Source of the DNA: Gymnothorax reevesii
Taxonomy: Eukaryota > Chordata > Actinopteri > Anguilliformes > Muraenidae
DNA: 64,000 bases
Assembly: GCA_029721435.1 (NCBI GenBank)
Contig: CM056573.1
Span: forward strand, 95,120,947 to 95,184,946
Direction of reading: 5' to 3'
The notes under the pieces: generated by a model
Told to the model about the DNA's origin: nothing
Seen by the model: the letters and a program-made list of their open reading frames with translations, nothing else
Database searches by the model: none
Translations under genes and position numbers: made by a program
In this document: piece after piece, positions 24,373 through 35,715 of the stretch
Layout: each line of letters starts with the position of its first letter
Numbering within the stretch: position 1 is the first letter of the stretch

Positions 24373-24374
24373 GT
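24344..24374. repeat. AT/GTAT microsatellite
   Basis: A (TA)n run is followed by (TGTA)n. Low-complexity sequence within the piggyBac-like element; it produces a spurious tail on the minus-strand open frame that crosses it. Confidence 0.8.
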
Positions 24375-24559
24375 AAGTAATATTTTAATCTAATTGCTCT
24401 GAAGGGGTTTTCCACAATAATGACCAACTCGCCGTACATTGCGGAGAACGGAACATAAAGTGCTTCACAATGACAACAACTATGATACCAAAGCAGCGCA
24501 GGAGTTGATAGGAGACACAAAAGAGAGCGGGACACAAAAGTAAAACCGTAAAAAGGCAT

Positions 24560-25330
24560 TAAAGCGCGAAGAGGACATGCAATGGCCCCGGAAGGACAGG
24601 GCCTCGACCCCGGCCCAGCGCGGGGCCCCAAGAGCTTGAGCGGGGGCGGGCTTAGCCCGGGGCACTGGAGAGGACTCCTGGGAACGACCAGGGAGCAGGC
24701 CCGGTCCCCCAGAGCTGCAATGGGCGAAAGGGGAAGGTGGCGGGCAAAAGTAATCAGACGGGGTGGGTTTGGGCCCTGCCGTGGCTGCGCCCCGGTCGAG
24801 CCGTGGCCCTGGTGAAAGTACACCATTCCAGCTTCGCCCCGCCACAAACCACATCTTGATAGCCGGCTGCAGGGCGGAGATACGGGTAATAATCCGACGG
24901 GGCACGGCCACCTTCCACGGGCTGCCCCGGGTCTCTGTGGGGCCGCAGCCTTCTTCGAGAGGCCTTCACCTGTCCAGCCCGGCCCCCCGGAGGTGACCTG
25001 CAGGCGATGACACGGGCCCTCCCATCCCAGGGAGGTCGGGGGCCGTAACACGTTCGCCCCCGCAGCGGCCGTCCGCCGCCGCACCCCGGGTTCAGCCGGG
25101 GCTCCTCTGAAAGGGCTCCCCCCCGCCTTTGCCACCTCCAAACCCCGTCTTGATAGCTTGCTGCAGTGCGAAGTTATTTGAAAAAAAAGCCTCCTTCCCA
25201 AGTTTCCCTGCCCCGCCCCGCGGCCCAGCGACCCCCCCAGGGCGCGCCTTTCTCTTCCAGGTGACTCCCCCCAAAAGGCCCCTGGAGGCCAGCCTTGGGG
25301 GTGGCAGGGAAAGGGGTGAATCGGTGTCAC
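24560..25330. other. CpG-rich block with a 294-bp internal duplication
   Basis: A GC-rich island stands out sharply from AT-rich flanks. Two related units are recognisable by TCTTGATAGC..GCTGCAG at about 24854 and 25148, a spacing of 294 bp. Open frames on both strands, up to 341 codons on the minus strand, are explained by high GC and rarity of stops; no domain is visible. It could be a captured CpG-island promoter, a GC-rich satellite fragment or an rDNA-spacer-like repeat. Confidence 0.6.
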
Positions 25331-25673
25331 CCTCTTCAGCTGGGTGGTTGTAATGTTCTGGAACAAGGAATCCGATTTTAAAAAGTAATGCGGTGATACC
25401 TCTAGCTTTCAGATTTTTGACTAAGTCCCGCGGTGGGTGACCAATTTGTCATTTACCTGTAATACGAGTCCCGGGCTGCAAACGGATAGTCAAAAAAAAT
25501 TACGTCCTATCCACAAAAACCTGACCACTTCTCTTTAACCTTTGTAGAAAAATGTCATAAGATAAAGGACAGGTGTAAAGGGGAATTCCAAACGACTTAG
25601 AAAGACAACCGCGCTAGAGAATCCAAATGCACTTACACTAAGAATCGTAGTCATCAGTCCCCTGCCAATCATA

Positions 25674-27256
25674 TACAACCCCAATTCCAAAATAGTTGGG
25701 ACAAAGTGTAAATTGTGAATAAAATCAAAATGCAATGACTTTCAGATCACATGAGCCAGTATGTTATTTACAATAGAAAATAGGTAACATTTGAAATGTT
25801 GAAACTGAGACATTTTACATTTTTATCCAAAAAATGAGCTTATTTCAAATTTTCTGGCTGCAACAGGTCTCAAAAAAGTTGGGACTCTGGCAAAAAAGAG
25901 CTGAAAAAGCAATTAATATATAAGAGAATCAGCTGAAAGAATATTTAGCATGTAATTAAGATAACTGGCATCATGTAACATGATTGGCTAAAAAAGGGAT
26001 GTCTTGGAGAGGCTGAGTCACTCAAAAGTAAAGATGGCCAGAGACTCTCCAACCTTCAAAGGCTTGTGTAAAAAAATTGTGGAATACTTTAAAAACAATG
26101 TTCCTCAACATCAAATTGCAAAGGCTTTGAAGGCCTCATCATCAACAGAGCATAACATCATCAAAAGATTCAGAGAAACTGGAAAAATCTTGGTGCGTAA
26201 AGGACAAGGCCGATGACCTTTACTGGATGCCCATGATCTTCGGGCCCTCAGACACCACTGCATCACTCACCAGCATGATTCTGTCATTAACATTACTAAA
26301 TGGGCCCAGGAATACTTCAAGAAACCACTGTCTGTTAACACAGTCCACCGTGCCATCCACAGACACCACCTAAACCTCTCTCGCAAAAAGGAAGGCATTG
26401 TTGCGCATGATCCAGAGGTGCTGCTGTGTTCTGAGTGCCAGGCCACTTTTAAAATGGACTGTAGCAAAGTGACAAAGTGTCCTGTGGTCAGACGAGTTCA
26501 AATTTGACATTGTTGTTGGAAATCATGGGCGTCGTGTCCTCTGGACTAAAAAGGAGAAAGACCACCCCTCCTGTTGTCAGCATTCAGTTCAAAAGCCAGC
26601 ATCTCTGATGGTATGGGGATGCATTCGTGCATATGGTGTGCGACACTTACATGTTTTAAAAAGCACCATGAATACTTAAAGGTATATAAAGGTTTAAGAC
26701 CAACATATGCTCCCCTCCAAACAGCAACTATTCCAGGGAAGGCCTTGTGTATTTCAGCAGGACAATGTAAAACCACATACTGCAGCTATTATAACAGTAT
26801 GGCTTCGTAGCAGAAGAGTCCGTGTGCTGAACTGGCCTGCCTGCAGTTCTGATCTTTCACCGATTGAGAACATTTGGCGCGAAATTAAACGATAAGTCCG
26901 TTAAAGGAGACCCAAAACTCTCCAGCAGCTGGAAGCCTGTATTTTACAAGAGTGGGATAAAATTCCAATGGCTAAACTCAAGAAACTTGTCTCCTCAATG
27001 CCCAGACGCCTCCACTCTGTGTTAAAAAGAAGAGGGGATGCTATACCATGGTAAACAAGCCCTTGTTCCAAGTTTTTTGAGAACTGTAGCAGCTATCAAA
27101 TTTGAAATGAGCTCATTTTTTGGATAAAATTGCAAAATTTCTCAGTTTCAACACTTGCTGTTATCTCTGTTTTACTGTGAATAAAATACTGGCTGGTGTG
27201 ATTTGATTTTATTCACAATTTCACTTTGTCCCAACTATTTCGGAATTGGGGTTGTA
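25674..27256 (+). mobile_element. Tc1-like DNA transposon, copy B (1.58 kb)
   Basis: Full-length copy of the family at 6191-8609, inserted inside the piggyBac-like element. The ends are TACAACCCCAATTCCAAAAT and GGAATTGGGGTTGTA, abutting TA. The long inverted repeat includes AAAGTGTAAATTGTGAATAA and its near complement. Confidence 0.92.
26034..27054 (+). pseudogene. Tc1-like transposase pseudogene (copy B)
   Basis: The start MARDSPTFKGLCKKIVEYFK leads into the N-terminal helix-turn-helix (NNVPQHQIAKALKASS) and the RKGQGR linker, where a TGA replaces the next codon. The frame continues PLLDAHDLRALRHH and then degenerates in the [14 protein letters not shown] region. The catalytic segments QQDNVKPHTAA and SDLSPIENIWR (second aspartate and glutamate of the DDE triad) are legible in a later frame, followed by VLKRRGDAIPW and a stop. 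One nonsense change and several frameshifts make it inactive. It is the most complete of the three family copies in length. Confidence 0.87.
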
Positions 27257-29079
27257 CTTTTCTTTGCGCAAATGGCCAGATGAATGGTCGTCGCTTTAAA
27301 TATTGCAGCCGCATTAACTTCAATACATTTATGAATTGTTTGATAGCATTATCTCCTTTCTTTTCGAAAAGGATGGTTCTGTGTACCCTATTGTAAAGGA
27401 GGTAAATTAGGAAGCACAGACACCTTTCCTAAACATTTAAAGAATTCGAATCCCCTTGTCATGGCTGCCACATAATTATTTCCGGATCATTCATCAGGAG
27501 TTAGGAACTTTCCTCGGCAAAAAAGATTATACGCACGTAGCCCCGGCCTTCAGAAATTCGGGATAAACTTAGGCCGTTTGACAACAACATTTAGGGTTAT
27601 TACCACCACCAAATGGTAGGGAATGTGCAGTGTTGGGACATCAGGGGGCGGGGCCGGACATCAGGAGGGCGGGGACTGATGTCCTGCACTCCGCAGCGAG
27701 GGCTCAATCTAACTGCATGGTTAGACTTCACGGCCTCGTAAAACTTCCGCGGTAACAACATATTGATTGGCTCGTTTCTTATCCAATTCCTGAGTATTTA
27801 AACGTTCTACAGTAAGCGAAACACATTGATTGGACAAACCCCGAGCATACAAGCCTATGCGTATCAGCAGGCTTGGTTGTATCCTGTTCACGTTGCGCGT
27901 ATTACGTGGCTGAAATAGAGGCTATACATAGAAACAAAGACCCGCAAAACTGGCCTTGAAGTGTTCAGTTATATTTAAATGATTTAAATAAGATAAGGAC
28001 ATGGTCAATGGGAATTATTTCGAATGAAACAGGACTGGAGGGTTCCTTCTACTTGATACATCGGTCTCTGGTAGAGGGATTTGTGAAAAAGGGTAGGCTG
28101 CTACTTTTGGTTTCTGTTTTGGAATGAATACCGTATTCAACAAAGTTGATTACCGACGTTTTTTCCTGTTTAAAAGTGAACTGCCCAAGCATTTAGGTGG
28201 ACCCCCTGGTACGGTCATTGCACCGTTCTGTTGACTTTAGGGAGGAATATATATTGTGTGATGTTCCCTGAAAGTGCAATGTCTGTTCTGTTAAAATAAG
28301 ATATATATTTCAGAACTCAGATATTACTGAGTTAGTGAGTTGTACTTGTTCCTTATAAGGGTTGAAATGAGGTCGTGAGGTTGGGAACTGGTAACTTCCA
28401 TTACAGAGTGAATGTTCTGACCGTTTAATCAGCAGTTTATATAATGCAATGCTTGTTTCTGCTGGCTTGGGGGACAAAACTCTGAACCTTATTATGGAGA
28501 AAAGGCATGTTTTGTGTTTGGAGAGGTTACTGGTGACCACTGATGTTCAACTGCACTGATATTGATAAATTAATGCTAAACTCAACCAGAAAATCATTAG
28601 TTTATATTAAATTTCATGCCTGAAAACTTTATTTGTGTTAAATACATAATCATTTTTTGATTTGACAGTGCAACATGTTGAGGGATCTCAGGCTTTGGGG
28701 AGACACTTGGATAGCTGTATAATTTGGCTAATAGCATTTAGGTAATCTAGAATGTAATGTTGAAGATGAATTCTACTTGAGGACAAGGAGTGTATGTTCC
28801 CAGAAATGTATAGATTTAAGCCCCAGCAGTTTTTCAATTCTCAGTATTATTTTTTTTACTATTTCAATGGTGAATTCTCATGAAGATTTTTTATGTTTGC
28901 AGCCAAATTTTCTACCAAAATCATGAAAATAAACTGAAATACAATGTAACTCTAAATGCTGAAAGTGCCTTTTCTGGGTTGAGCCTCATTTTTCCTCTTT
29001 ATGAAGCTTAAATCTTGAATTTTGAAGTATTAAATTGGGTAACCCATAAATAGCCAAATTTGGCTTCTGCGCAAAGGGG
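27257..29079. other. Right part of piggyBac-like element; no gene recognised
   Basis: It holds no transposase frame. A stretch near 27370 translates as FCVPYCKGG..TFPKH, faintly zinc-finger-like, but stops quickly. GGGCGGGG-containing sequence at 27645-27690 resembles that at 24135-24175 in the left part. CATTAACTTCAATACATTTATG at about 27314 is inversely repeated near 24266, which suggests internal rearrangement. Confidence 0.4.
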
Positions 29080-30034
29080 TTAAAGTCTGTGTTCATAATT
29101 CAACAATAAGAAAGAGACTGGGCAAAAATGGCTTCCATGGGAGAGTTCCAAGGTGAAAACCACAGCTGGTCAAAAAGAACACAAAGGCTCGTCTCACATT
29201 TGCCAAAATACATCTTGATGATCCCCAAGACTTTTAGGAAAATATTCTGTGGACTGAAAAGACAAAAGTTGAACTTTTTGGAAGGTGTGCGTCCCGTTAC
29301 ATCAGGCATAAAACTAACACAGCATTTCATAAGAAGAACATCATACCAAAACTGAAACGTGATGGTGGTAATGTGATGGTTTGGGGCTGGTTTGCTGCTT
29401 CTGGACCTGTACGACTTGTTGTAATTGGTGGAACTATGAATTCTGCTCTCCACCGGAAAGTCCCGAAGGAGAATTTCCAACCATCAGTTTGTGACCTCAA
29501 GCTCAAGTGCACTTGGGTTATGCCGCAGGACAATGATCTGAAACACACTAGCAAGTCCACCTCTGAATGGCTTTAAAAAAATGAAGATTTTGGAGTGGTC
29601 TAGTCAAAGTACGGACTTAAATCCGCTTGAGATGCAGAGGCATGACCCAAAATAGGCTGTTCATGCTCAAAAAATCTCCAATGTGGATGAATTAAAACAA
29701 TTCTGCAAAGAAGAGGGCTAAAATTTTTCCATGGCGATGTGAAGGAGTCATTGCCACTTATAGCAAACGTTTGATTGCAGTTGTTGTCCCCGAGGGAGGC
29801 ACAACCAGTTAGGATTTAGGGGGAAATTACTTTTTCACATAGGGCCATGTAGGTTTGGATAGCTTTTTCCCCTTAATAAATGAAATCATCATTTAAAAAT
29901 TGCATTTTGTATTTACTCGGGTTGTCTTTGTCTAATATTAAAATTTGTTTGATGATCTGAAACATTCAAGTGTGACAGATATGCAAAAAAATAAGAAATC
30001 AGGAAGGGGGCATATACTTTTTCACAGCACTGTA

Positions 30035-30780
30035 TATTACATCTTTATTCCAGGGGTTGCATATTTTGATAGACTGACACATCCCCATCATACAATGCTC
30101 CCACCACAGAGTTATTAAGAGCCATTCCATGAGAAAATGGCACTTTTTGAAGAAGCTGAGGAGTTGACCCCCCCTGGAATTGAATGAAACTTTGCACATA
30201 GGTAGATATGGTAGTCTCATGGGAAAAGCCTAATGTTTTGGTCCGTATCTCACTTAGTCTGCCGTAGGTGCCACCTGGAAGCTACTAAAGTGGCTCAGTT
30301 TTGCTTTTGACACCTCAATGTGCATCAATTATTATGACTTAAGGGTACACAGTACCAGATGTGTTACACTTTTATCATGACCTGTGACACTTCAAGTCTG
30401 GATAGACATCAGCATCTCATCAGCGCCAAACCGGGTAATTATGTTATTGAGCCAGAATTATTTGAGAAATCACAGTAAAAATTGAAAATGGGAATAAAAT
30501 AATATTCCAGACATATATTAATCAAGAATGCTTTTTTATGTGCATACTCACAACAAAATTATAATTTTCAGTTAATAGTCCCTTGGTATCTTGCCAGATT
30601 AGTGCAGTGGATGGCTGGAAAGATGGTCAAAATTGATTTTGGTGCATGTTTGCGGTATATTTTCTCAGTAACCCAGATATGCTTCATCGTGATAAATGCC
30701 GTTTTGAGAGAAGGATATTAGGCGCTCATGGGATAACAAAATCTTTAGGTTGAAAGAATAAATCTGGTGCTTTTGGAAAA
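30035..30780. other. No gene recognised
   Basis: AT-rich sequence between two transposons with no supported gene or element end. Confidence 0.35.
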
Positions 30781-30903
30781 GTGGGACGAGAGGACAACCA
30801 AAAATAGTAGGTCTTCCAGGCACTCAGAAAAATAGTAGGGTCCAAACGAAGCCTAAGATAATAGGCCTTTATTAAAACACGGTTGAAAGAAATTTAAAAA
30901 GCT

Positions 30904-30934
30904 GACATGTTTTGACCTACACGGTCTTCATCAG
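30904..30934 (-). ncRNA. Decayed hammerhead ribozyme core
   Basis: On the minus strand the order is CTGATGA (30928-30934), a stem GACC/GGTC closing a GTGTA loop, AAAA where the core needs GAAA, and a GTC cleavage triplet (30904-30906) after a very short stem III. Penelope-like elements are known to carry minimal hammerheads of this form. The core G is lost by a change that looks like CpG to TpG on the plus strand, so self-cleavage is expected to be abolished. Confidence 0.6.
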
Positions 30935-31456
30935 GGCGAAACAAGTCACATGAGTAAAGACTGACATATATCGACGGTACCAACCAATAAACAATCAGGC
31001 TAGTGTCACCTGATAAACTGCTAAAAGCAGAAGTACAAAAATATCACTGAAGTTTAAAAAAAAAAAAAAATTGAACAATAAAATAGAGAGGTGACTGAGA
31101 TAATATAGACAGGTGGTTGTAAAAACAATTAAATAGAGACGTGACAGATATACTATGAGTGTGGTTGTAAAAATACCAGTAACGACGAAGAAGACACATA
31201 CATAAGGAAATATTGAAAAATAAATGGCAAGAGGTATCAATATAAAACGGGTGCTGGAAGTATCAATATAAATACAGAAGGAGGTGAATAATCAAAATAA
31301 GTAGAAAAATCATTAAGGCCAGGATAATGAGGCAATACCGAAAAATAAATGACAAGAGGTATCAATATTGTGGGTGCAGGAAGTAACAATATAAAAACAA
31401 ATTCAAATGGGTACAAGAAATATCAACATAAACACTAAACACAGAAAAGAAGGGAA

Positions 31457-32120
31457 TTATAAAAATGATAAAAAGTCAAGATCCTTGCTAAGGCCAGGAT
31501 AATTAAGGGCATCAAAAGCATGGATCCAGAATGCTTCCCTCTGGCAAAGCTTGCGGAATCTGTTACCGCCTCTGATATGCGCTTGAACGTGTTCAATGCC
31601 TTCAATTCTGAGAGCGGAATCGTTACTATCTTGAGCCTCTGCAAAATGTCTTGCAATAGGATAAGTGAAATTCTGCTTGCGTATGGCACATTCGTGCTCG
31701 GATGGGCAATCGCGAAGACGTCTCTTAGTGCGGCCAGTATAAAAAATTCCGGGAGAGGGACATGAAAGTCGATAGACCACAGACTGTATTGCAATTAATG
31801 AAATCTGTGTGCATGTATTTTTTTTGCCAGTTTTAAAATCCGGAAAAGATTAGGTCTGAATGATATTCCCACAGTGATTGCAATTATGACATTTAAAAGT
31901 TCCAATGGGTTTACTATGCCAATTAGTTGTTTTTTCAGCAGGGAGATAACTTTCCATAAGTTTATCTCTTAGAGTGGGGGCACGTCGAAAAGAAAACATC
32001 CGTGGTTTGGGAAAAACCTTGCGGAGGTTGGGATCACTCTCAAAAACGGACCAATAGCGGCCTTGCCAGATTTGCGGTTCAGCTTTCTGCCGCTAGATGT
32101 CCTCACCTTCCTTCACGATA
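31457..32120 (-). pseudogene. Penelope-like polyprotein C-terminus (GIY-YIG endonuclease), pseudogene
   Basis: Penelope-like retroelements encode a reverse transcriptase followed by a GIY-YIG endonuclease that nicks the target. Here the frame starts within the linker (RYWSVFESDPNLRKVFPKPR, then PTLRDKLMESYLPAEK), runs through GTFKCHNCNHCGNI, a Cys-rich motif typical of the linker, and meets a stop. In a second segment it reads VVYRLSCPSPGIFYTGRTKR (GIF-YTG standing for GIY-YIG), ARHFAEAQD, and the conserved LCQREAFWIHAF with the catalytic-site glutamate. The upstream polymerase domain is absent. Nonsense and frame changes make it a dead copy. Confidence 0.82.
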
Positions 32121-32125
32121 TCCGG

Positions 32126-35100
32126 GGCGGTTGGCCGTCCAGCTCTTACGAACTTCCATTACATATCAAAGGGAGAAATTTTGTTGTTAGCTTCATCTAC
32201 TTCTCTATCATCGTTCGTGTGACAGAGACATCTGATAAGTGATGTATGCATGTATGTAGACTCCAGCTATCACCTTCTGGGCAGAAGAATGGACATTTTG
32301 GAGTATTAAATGCATTTCTCCGCTGATAAACACCCCCGTGCAGCCCAGGTGCTCTTCCTCTTGACCAAAATCACACCTGGGCATGCGTTAATTAACAGAG
32401 AGGTAAGATTCAAGAAACTTTATCGATCCTCGAGGGACAATTTTCAAGGCAAGCAGAGCAATTTAATGCGAAGATGTTTCTCCCGTGCATGCCCAGTTTG
32501 TTTGAGAAGATTATTGGATTCATGGAGAAAATCTGGATTTATTTGGTGAGTAAAGCAGGTAATCGTCTTGTGTAATTTGTTAGCTAATTACTAGTAGAGA
32601 TCGCAATTTCGAACCTTTGAAACAGTTTTGAAACCTCTGAAACGAAATGTTCCGAATTCAGATTTGTTTCAGTAGTGCGCAGCCTAGTGGCAAAAAGTTT
32701 TACTGCAGCTATTAAAATGTTTTGAAGTGAAACAAAACACATGGATCATTGCTGGGGAGGAGTAAGAAAAACGTCTCTAGTCACGTCAACAAAGTTTTGA
32801 AGAAGAGACATAAACCCGTGACAAACCCGGAAGTTTTGAACAGGTGTTCGAAACAGTTTGAATCTACGTGCTGAAACGTTTTTGTAGTCAGGTGTATACA
32901 GGAAGGCTCTATCACTTTCCTAAAAAGTTATCAGCTTATTTTTACCCACATCTTTCGTGGACTGTCATAATGACGAGTATTTTATTAATTTAAATCAACA
33001 TTATTCAAAATGACTCAAGGTATTGAGCGAAGAAAGTGGCACTGGGCAGTGAAATAGGCTATAAAAAGCATGCAGCTCAAGCTATTTGCACAGGTATGCA
33101 ATTTTGAATAACGTTGATTTAAATTCAGCAAATACGTGTCCAGATGAATGATTGTCGTCCTACCTAATCCAGGAGAACAAGCAGCACCTGTTGAGTGTGG
33201 AGTGCTCTCGGAGTGAACCTTTTGTTAATCATGAAAATGACTGAGAACAGGTCAGAACTAATAATTGTTTAAAATGGATGTTTTGTCCACACCATTCTCA
33301 GTTCTACGGAATTTACCCCATGATTTCATCGCTGTTAGATCACATATGGAGTGAAACCGTCTTCAGTTGCCAATTACGATAATAGGAAAATGAGTCAATA
33401 AAGGAAAATGACTGAGAACTAGCTAGGACTAATCGCTGTCAGAATGGGACGTGTTTTGGCACACCCGCTGGCTACGCCATTGCTATAGTTAATATCTATT
33501 TCAAACAAAGCGATAATATTTTCTGTCCAGGGTGGGATGCACCAAAAATCGGCGTGCTGAAAGTATTGTTTGGGCGGAGATGATCGCAAAATGTCCCTGA
33601 TTGACAGCTTTCGCCATGTGGGGACGTGGGAACTTCCAGCATTAAAACTGGGCATATAGATAAGAATCCTTCTGTTTTAAGTCACTTCACATTGACAGCT
33701 GTTATCTCTAATGTATACTTAGTGATCTTACCATGCTGTGCATTCAAAATTATACTAACAATCCAAGAAATCCTGGGAGGTTCGCTAATAGACACTGTTC
33801 CTCTATGTATCTGAATGGGATCCGGATAAACAACGATCTGCCGCACGAGTCCGAACCGCCCCATATACAGATTTGGCGCCATCTGGCGATCAAGGGTATT
33901 GCGTCTGGCAATACCCATTACCAATTACCCATGCAATTCATGACTACTGATATTCATCACAAGAAGGCACATGGGTAGCCTTTCTGGGGATATTTTTCTC
34001 AGGCAATGGGGAACTGCCGGATTCTTCTTTATGAGTTCATTTATGTTGCCTAACAAAACCTACACAAAAGAAAACGTTTAGCTTAACAGATAGATTTGCA
34101 AAGTCGACCGACATTGTTTGTGGTGGTCGTCCTCACGTTATCTATTATTGTTTGGGCTATAGCATTAAACTAGCTAATCAGGTGACCAGTCGGCTAAAAA
34201 ATGCTCAGTTGTTTGGTGCTGTATGAGCAGTGGCCTACCGTCAGATGCCAGGAAGGCCTTCAGTAACATCACCCTTTCCCGGATAATTGCTCTTAAACTG
34301 TTTGCGATCAGGTTTGACTGATTAACAATCAAATAGTTAATTAGCAGAATAGCCACCACCAATGCGTGACGCGTAATTATTAATAAATGCTAATTACAAA
34401 GCGATTGCCTGTTGGCTATGTTGATATAATTGATGTGAATCCGCAAGGATGACAATCTGCAAAAAATCCGAAACTTTCGCGGACTTCACAGCAATTAATT
34501 TCGTCTTCACTCAGCTGTGCTACTACGCACTTTGGCTGTCACATTCAGAGTATATAGAATGGATTCTCATGGCTAATTGCTCAATGAACGTCGCAAATTA
34601 ATTGACACAAATTCAGAAATTATAAAGACGTAGGCTATTGATATTTTTTCCGTAGCCATTGGTGTGCGGAAGTAAGTTAAACGCCGGATAATTTCGTAGT
34701 GCAATGTATAACACGGCTTTCAAAAACAAGTTAGATTCTCGTCGGGTCCTCCAATCAGTCTGAGCAACGGTTGCTAATCGGCGAGGTAAACTGCGAGAGG
34801 TGTCTGTCATTAAGAAGTGAAAGGTGAGGTTATTGCTGGCCCTGTGTTTCTGCCCGACGGACAGTCACTGTGTATGAGACATGCTACTGCACAACAAAAT
34901 GATTACAGGTTGGGCTTGGAGGGCAAACTGTACGATTTCACTTGATCTGTGTGTTACCTGGCTGGTGGGGCACAAGACCGTGGCTGCCAGTCGCTCAGCT
35001 GATATGCACTGCGCGCGTGTTCATGTGACAAAGGAAGAGAGGTCGGAAGTGCGTGAGGAGGCGGCCCATTTCGGGGCATTTTTTTCAGTAGTTTTTAATC

Positions 35101-35631
35101 ACACAGCTTTTCTAAAAGATCATTTCAACATTGGCCCCACTAAAGTGCTAATAATAATAATAATAATAATAATAAATATAATCATTAAAAAATAATGCCC
35201 GCTTTTTGTTTGGGTGTAACAGCGCGTATTTAAAGGAGAATACATTATAGGCTATTGATTAAGCATTGAACTCTGCATAAGTCGAACTGTGTTAATATTT
35301 TTTTGATGACATTGCTTCGGCTTGCTGGAAGCAAGTACGTGCAAATCTGCTGTTGAGCATTTCAGGTTCGATGTCCTGAGTAATAGCGCCGCGGAAATTT
35401 AAACTGGCCCGTCATTCTGCCGAAGAGTCATACTAAACTAGTTAATCGTCAGATTGCTAATCAACAAAAGGAGATGTTTGTGCCTCACCAAACCAACCTC
35501 CACCGCACGTCACTGGTGTACAGTATGAACACGACGGCATTCTACGATATCGATATCTGCAAACTCACCACAGTTTAACATTTTCGGCTTCCTTTTCTAA
35601 GTTAGGCATTGCGCGATGCTCTGACCCAACT
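32126..35631. other. No gene recognised
   Basis: A 3.5-kb stretch without a supported gene. Small features: AAAATGACTGAGAAC repeated near 33234 and 33405, a hairpin GGGTATTGC..GCAATACCC at 33895-33917, and an (AAT)n microsatellite at about 35149-35174. Parts may be host-unique intergenic sequence. Confidence 0.4.
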
Positions 35632-35715
35632 AGCAAGCACCTCCGCTACGGATCTGCCCCGGCTCCAGCTAATCCGGCTCAGAGCCGGGGCAGATCCAGT
35701 GCGGAGGAGCTTGCT
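35632..35715. repeat. 34-bp-arm hairpin, GC-rich
   Basis: Arms 35632-35665 and 35682-35715 are reverse complements at 30 of 34 positions with a 16-nt loop. Landmarks are GGATCTGCCCCGGCTC in the left arm and its complement in the right. The size would suit a pre-miRNA-like stem-loop or the core of a foldback transposon. No target duplication was seen. Confidence 0.65.

Larger units (their letters stand above)
23562..29079. mobile_element. piggyBac-like element with TTAA target duplication, 5.5 kb
   Basis: It is flanked by TTAA at 23558-23561 and 29080-29083. The inverted ends CCCCTTTCTGCAGAAG and CCCCTTTGCGCAGAAG (read inward from the right) match at 14 of 16 positions. Joining the Tc1-H sequence across it restores a continuous Tc1 coding order. 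No piggyBac transposase was found inside, so this is a non-autonomous or cargo-bearing copy. It contains Tc1 copy B and a CpG-rich block. Confidence 0.85.
23279..29812 (+). pseudogene. Tc1-like transposase pseudogene (copy H), interrupted
   Basis: The N-terminal half (23279-23557) reads TKEIQEQMRNKQIDIYRSGK, then a helix-turn-helix (TAITKVLGLQRTTVRAIIHKW) and the LPRSGRPTKI linker. The start codon position holds ATT and a TGA stop follows the linker. The coding sequence resumes at 29084 with RKRLGKNGF-type sequence in broken frames, and later ASGPVRLVVIGGTMNSAL and TWVMPQDNDLKHTSKSTSEW, containing the second catalytic aspartate, then more stops. The family encodes a DD34E cut-and-paste transposase of about 340 residues. 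This copy is dead many times over, independently of the insertion. Confidence 0.85.
22898..30034 (+). mobile_element. Tc1-like element, copy H, split by a piggyBac-like insertion
   Basis: The ends are TACAGTGCTGTGAAGAAGTA and, at the right, TACTTTTTCACAGCACTGTA, with long matching subterminal regions (for example TCATCAAACAAATTTTAATA at the left against its complement near 29935). Without the 5.5-kb insertion at 23562-29079 the element would be about 1.6 kb. A deleted relic of the same family lies at 51115-51557. Confidence 0.88.
30781..32125 (-). mobile_element. Penelope-like retroelement, 5'-truncated
   Basis: The minus strand carries the 3' part of a Penelope-like element: a cysteine-bearing linker, a GIY-YIG endonuclease domain, then an untranslated region with internal repeats (GAAAAATAAATGGCAAGAGG near 31215 and again near 31339) and a hammerhead-like motif at 30904-30934. 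The reverse-transcriptase part is missing. Both limits are approximate. Confidence 0.75.

Noticed and set aside
24341..25366. 341-codon open frame on the minus strand
   Set aside because: Lies in a GC-rich block with long open frames on both strands, has no recognisable domain, and its end reads through a TA/TGTA microsatellite. Best explained by composition and an internal duplication.
27365..27480. THAP-like zinc finger start (FCVPYCKGG..TFPKH)
   Set aside because: Only the first two cysteines and a TFP are suggestive; a stop follows within about 35 codons and no further domain residues are seen.
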